This document shows positions 6,803 to 9,097 of a DNA stretch of 9,097 bases, in pieces. Each line of letters opens with the position of its first letter. Positions within the stretch are counted from its first letter, which is position 1. The stretch is from Firmicutes bacterium CAG:822. Its GTDB lineage: Bacteria; Bacillota_I; Bacilli_A; RF39; UBA660. The DNA lies in contig HF990845.1 in NCBI GenBank assembly GCA_000432855.1, positions 1 through 9,097 of the forward strand, written 5' to 3'. A model generated the notes under the pieces. It saw nothing but the letters and a program-made list of their open reading frames with translations, ran no database searches and was not told the origin of the DNA. A program made the translations under genes and the position numbers.

Positions 6803-8341
6803 CTACTCCTCATCACTTTTTTTAAATGCCTTAAAACTCATAGGTTCAAAAGTCATCTCCTTAAATAATTGCTCACCATCCATTATAAAACACTTTGCAA
6901 CATTATCACCTAGCGATGATATTCTATATATTTTATAATTCTTACCATGAATTTTAGCAACTTCTAATTCATTTCTACTAATATCAAAAGGTGAATTTTC
7001 ATCCATTGTAGAGCCCTTAACCTCGATATATATTGGAAGTATATTACCATCTATAACATCATAAGATAAAATGTCATATCCTAATCCATCACCCTTAGTT
7101 TTAGATACATGCTCTATCATGTTAATTAAATTACCATAACCTAATTCAGCTAATCGTAACTTTTCATATTCTAAAACTAATTCTTCTGCTTTTTTTCCTT
7201 TCGCAGAATTACGTTTATTTATTTTTTCAAAATTATATAATCTTACTGTAGGTGTATTATTTTTCTTTTTATACTCTTTATATGTATTAGGAAATTCTAT
7301 AATCTTTAAGCTTGTAGAATTTTCAATATTTTTCACTTTAGAAGGATTCCTTCTTTGAATCTTATTTTCTATTATTTCTTCTACTATTCCTTCATCTAAT
7401 TTATCCATAGACAATAGATTATTTATGTTATTCATATCTAAATCATGATCCAAAGAACCATCAAAGTAATTTGAACTACATAGGAATTCTTTTATTTCTC
7501 CTTTGTCTGTTATTTCACAATATTTTGAATTTTCAAATTTATCTAATGTGTTCTTAACATATGATATAGCTGCATCATTTATAATTTCAAATGAAGTTTT
7601 TCTTACATATTTGATGCTTGATAATTCATTAAATAATGCATCAAATCTTATATCATTAACATATTGCTGATTTACAATCTTATCTATATAATCTGATTTA
7701 TCAAAATCATTCTCTTCACGACTTAATAATATTAAGTCTAAACAATCTTTCCAATCAGAGTAAACTTTTGTCCTCATGACAAATAATACAAATTCATTGT
7801 ATGACAAATATGAACTACCTGTTTTATGATACAATTCATACATAATTTTATATAATAGCATTATTGCAAATACAGAGATATCATTATAATCATTATCCCC
7901 ATGATTGACATTTAAAACATTAAATGGTAATTTTTCTAATTGTCTTTCAACTAATTCATGATATATTTCCATATCTTCATATGTCTTAATGTACTTTGAA
8001 ATCAATTCATATGCATCAGTCACTGTTGCAGTATCATATCCCGCCCCACTTCTTTGAATTAATCCTAAATATTCTGGAATAATTGTGTTTCTATAAGTGT
8101 TTTCCCCTAATTGTGCTGGATATTTAGTAGCCATAGCATCATTGTTTTTAAATTGTTGAGAATAAAATTGAGCAAATCCATGTGTTTTTTCACTTAATTG
8201 ATATCTGTCTACAATTTGAGCAATAAACAATTCAAGAAAAAAATCTGAAACAGTTTGCTTAGTCATAAACCAATAATCAACTTTTACACCTCTATTAATT
8301 ATACTATCTAAATAAGCTTTTAATTTATTACTTTTCATCAT
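6803..8341 (-). CDS. DUF3883-domain protein, putative PD-(D/E)XK nuclease subunit of the restriction operon
   Basis: This 512-residue protein has two parts. The C-terminal ~130 residues look like DUF3883, a restriction-endonuclease-like fold. They show an early G-x2-AE-x2-V helix (382-389), then DGLGYD (418-423) and YIEVKGS (438-444), giving a candidate catalytic set D423, E440, K442, followed by a conserved-looking NELEVAK helix. The N-terminal ~330 residues are mostly helical and I do not recognise them; residues 330-375 look like a charged linker. No membrane segment or signal peptide is seen. The start was chosen from the AGGAGGG site inside the methyltransferase gene; an ATG 18 nt upstream is open but badly placed. 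The stop lies 5 nt before mcrB. By position it corresponds to the extra subunit of McrBC-type systems that carry their own methyltransferase, such as BsuMI. It could be a second nuclease, a DNA-recognition subunit, or the cognate endonuclease of the methyltransferase. The fold is fairly sure, the role is inferred. Confidence 0.8.
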   Translation of the reverse strand: MMKSNKLKAYLDSIINRGVKVDYWFMTKQTVSDFFLELFIAQIVDRYQLSEKTHGFAQFYSQQFKNNDAMATKYPAQLGENTYRNTIIPEYLGLIQRSGAGYDTATVTDAYELISKYIKTYEDMEIYHELVERQLEKLPFNVLNVNHGDNDYNDISVFAIMLLYKIMYELYHKTGSSYLSYNEFVLFVMRTKVYSDWKDCLDLILLSREENDFDKSDYIDKIVNQQYVNDIRFDALFNELSSIKYVRKTSFEIINDAAISYVKNTLDKFENSKYCEITDKGEIKEFLCSSNYFDGSLDHDLDMNNINNLLSMDKLDEGIVEEIIENKIQRRNPSKVKNIENSTSLKIIEFPNTYKEYKKKNNTPTVRLYNFEKINKRNSAKGKKAEELVLEYEKLRLAELGYGNLINMIEHVSKTKGDGLGYDILSYDVIDGNILPIYIEVKGSTMDENSPFDISRNELEVAKIHGKNYKIYRISSLGDNVAKCFIMDGEQLFKEMTFEPMSFKAFKKSDEE

Positions 8342-9097
8342 ATTTTCCCTCCTCAACATCTTTGATTACATTTGCCAAATAATAAGCCAACAATGGTGGT
8401 ACAGCATTACCAATTTGTTTAATAACTGAACTTTTATTTCCATAAAATATAAAATCGTCATCAAATGATTGTAATCTTGCAGCTTCTCTTGGTGTAATAG
8501 TTCTTGCTTGTTCTGGATGTATATATACTCCTGATGATGGTGTATCAAAACGTGTAATAATTGTCTTAGATAGATCTTCCCATCTCATTCTTCCATAAGC
8601 TCCACTATGAACTGATTTTATGTTTTTGCCTTCTTTTAAATCTAAACGTCTACCACCTGGTTTTAACTCATTAATTCTATCAATAGCCACTTTATTATGT
8701 GTAGTAGCTTTATGATTATATAAAATTTTTGAATTCTTGCGTCTTTCTTTTTGATATTCAGTCAGAGGTTTATTTTTATAATCTTGTTCAAAATCGCCTT
8801 CGCCACTTGATAAATAATTTAAATCTGAAATAGCATCATATATTGTAGCTTTTTTAATTTCTCCTGATTTTATCATTCTGTTTTTTGTTTCTTCAAAAGC
8901 TTTTTTAAAATTTATTTTTTTCTTTGATCCAAATATTATTAAACGATGCCTGTCTTGTGGAACTCCATAATCACTCGCACATAATACTTGCTTATAGATA
9001 TAATACTTTCCTTTTTTAAAATTAGTTTCATCAGAAAATAGATTTTCAATTTCTTCTATAATTTTACCATTCGACATAGAAAGCATTCCTGGAACGT
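8328..9097 (-). CDS. C5-cytosine DNA methyltransferase, C-terminal part (cut by right edge)
   Basis: This enzyme family transfers a methyl group from S-adenosylmethionine to C5 of cytosine in a specific DNA sequence. The gene enters from the right edge; 255 residues are visible and the frame is open at the boundary. The first visible residues, VPGML, fit the end of motif VI (ENVPG), so an ATG at 9086 is internal and not the start. Further motifs are motif VIII QDRHR at visible residues 47-51, motif IX around RTITPREAARLQSF at 198-211, and motif X GNAVPP at 229-234. The target-recognition region is about residues 90-190, and its specificity cannot be read. The AdoMet site and the catalytic Pro-Cys motif lie outside the window, so activity cannot be judged. 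The stop is TAA. It overlaps the next gene by 14 nt and is first of the visible operon, consistent with a protective role for the restriction genes downstream. Family assignment is secure. Confidence 0.95.
   Translation of the reverse strand, partial: VPGMLSMSNGKIIEEIENLFSDETNFKKGKYYIYKQVLCASDYGVPQDRHRLIIFGSKKKINFKKAFEETKNRMIKSGEIKKATIYDAISDLNYLSSGEGDFEQDYKNKPLTEYQKERRKNSKILYNHKATTHNKVAIDRINELKPGGRRLDLKEGKNIKSVHSGAYGRMRWEDLSKTIITRFDTPSSGVYIHPEQARTITPREAARLQSFDDDFIFYGNKSSVIKQIGNAVPPLLAYYLANVIKDVEEGKYDEK
8347..8353 (-). promoter_or_regulatory. Ribosome-binding site AGGAGGG that decides the DUF3883 gene start
   Basis: AGGAGGG on the minus strand lies inside the last codons of the methyltransferase gene. 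It is 5 nt before the ATG at 8341 and 8 nt before the next ATG at 8338. It lies downstream of the ATG at 8359, so that longer start would place the ribosome-binding site inside its own coding region. The start is therefore taken as 8341 (or 8338). Confidence 0.8.

Noticed and set aside
8357..8359. ATG as the start of the DUF3883 gene
   Set aside because: The strong AGGAGGG site lies downstream of it within its first codons and is ideally placed for the ATG at 8341 or 8338.
8366..8548. Second minus-strand frame inside the methyltransferase gene
   Set aside because: It is an alternative frame over methyltransferase motifs IX and X, giving a His/Tyr-rich peptide without features of a real protein.
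9084..9086. ATG as the start of the methyltransferase
   Set aside because: The frame continues upstream to the window edge as VPG before this Met, matching the end of motif VI, so the gene is truncated by the window and does not start here.
1..9097. CRISPR array, tRNA or rRNA genes, insertion sequence with transposase
   Set aside because: I saw no regularly spaced long repeats, no tRNA-like cloverleaf or rRNA sequence, and no transposase or integrase frame on either strand.

Overview
The window is a compact defence island from a very AT-rich genome (roughly a quarter G+C by eye). Strong Shine-Dalgarno sequences (AGGAGGG, AGGAG), short spacings and overlapping genes point to a low-GC Bacillota (Clostridia, Bacilli or Erysipelotrichia-like) chromosome or mobile element. 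I cannot name a species. The standard genetic code fits every gene. All six convincing genes lie on the minus strand, so the island reads from right to left.

Right to centre (9097 to 3804) is one tight four-gene operon: a C5-cytosine DNA methyltransferase cut by the right edge, a DUF3883-type PD-(D/E)XK nuclease-like protein, a McrB-like AAA+ GTPase and its McrC endonuclease partner. Junctions are a 14-nt overlap, a 5-nt gap and a 9-nt gap, each with a ribosome-binding site inside or touching the preceding gene. McrBC is normally a methylation-dependent (type IV) restriction enzyme, so a C5 methyltransferase in the same operon is at first sight self-destructive. The layout instead resembles the BsuMI and LlaI/LlaJI group, where McrBC-like motors cut unmethylated foreign DNA and the resident methyltransferase protects the host.

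A 108-nt gap (3696 to 3803) separates the two operons. It carries a striking array: two 9-10-bp tandem repeats on each side of a 25-nt spacer, the two sides being near-perfect inverted copies. It looks like an operator, or a hairpin punctuating the two systems.

Centre to left (3695 to 233) is a two-gene Gabija system: GajA, an OLD-family ATPase-Toprim nuclease, and GajB, a UvrD/PcrA-like helicase, overlapping by 14 nt. A perfect 14-bp hairpin beginning at the gajB stop codon ends the operon.

The leftmost ~195 nt is a different kind of sequence: locally GC-richer, with TGCACA/TGTGCA boxes in inverted and direct orientation, a second hairpin, and an open minus-strand frame running off the edge. 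It may be the boundary of the island or of a mobile element, but no integrase or transposase is visible. Together the genes suggest layered anti-phage protection: methylation-guarded restriction followed by Gabija DNA cleavage.
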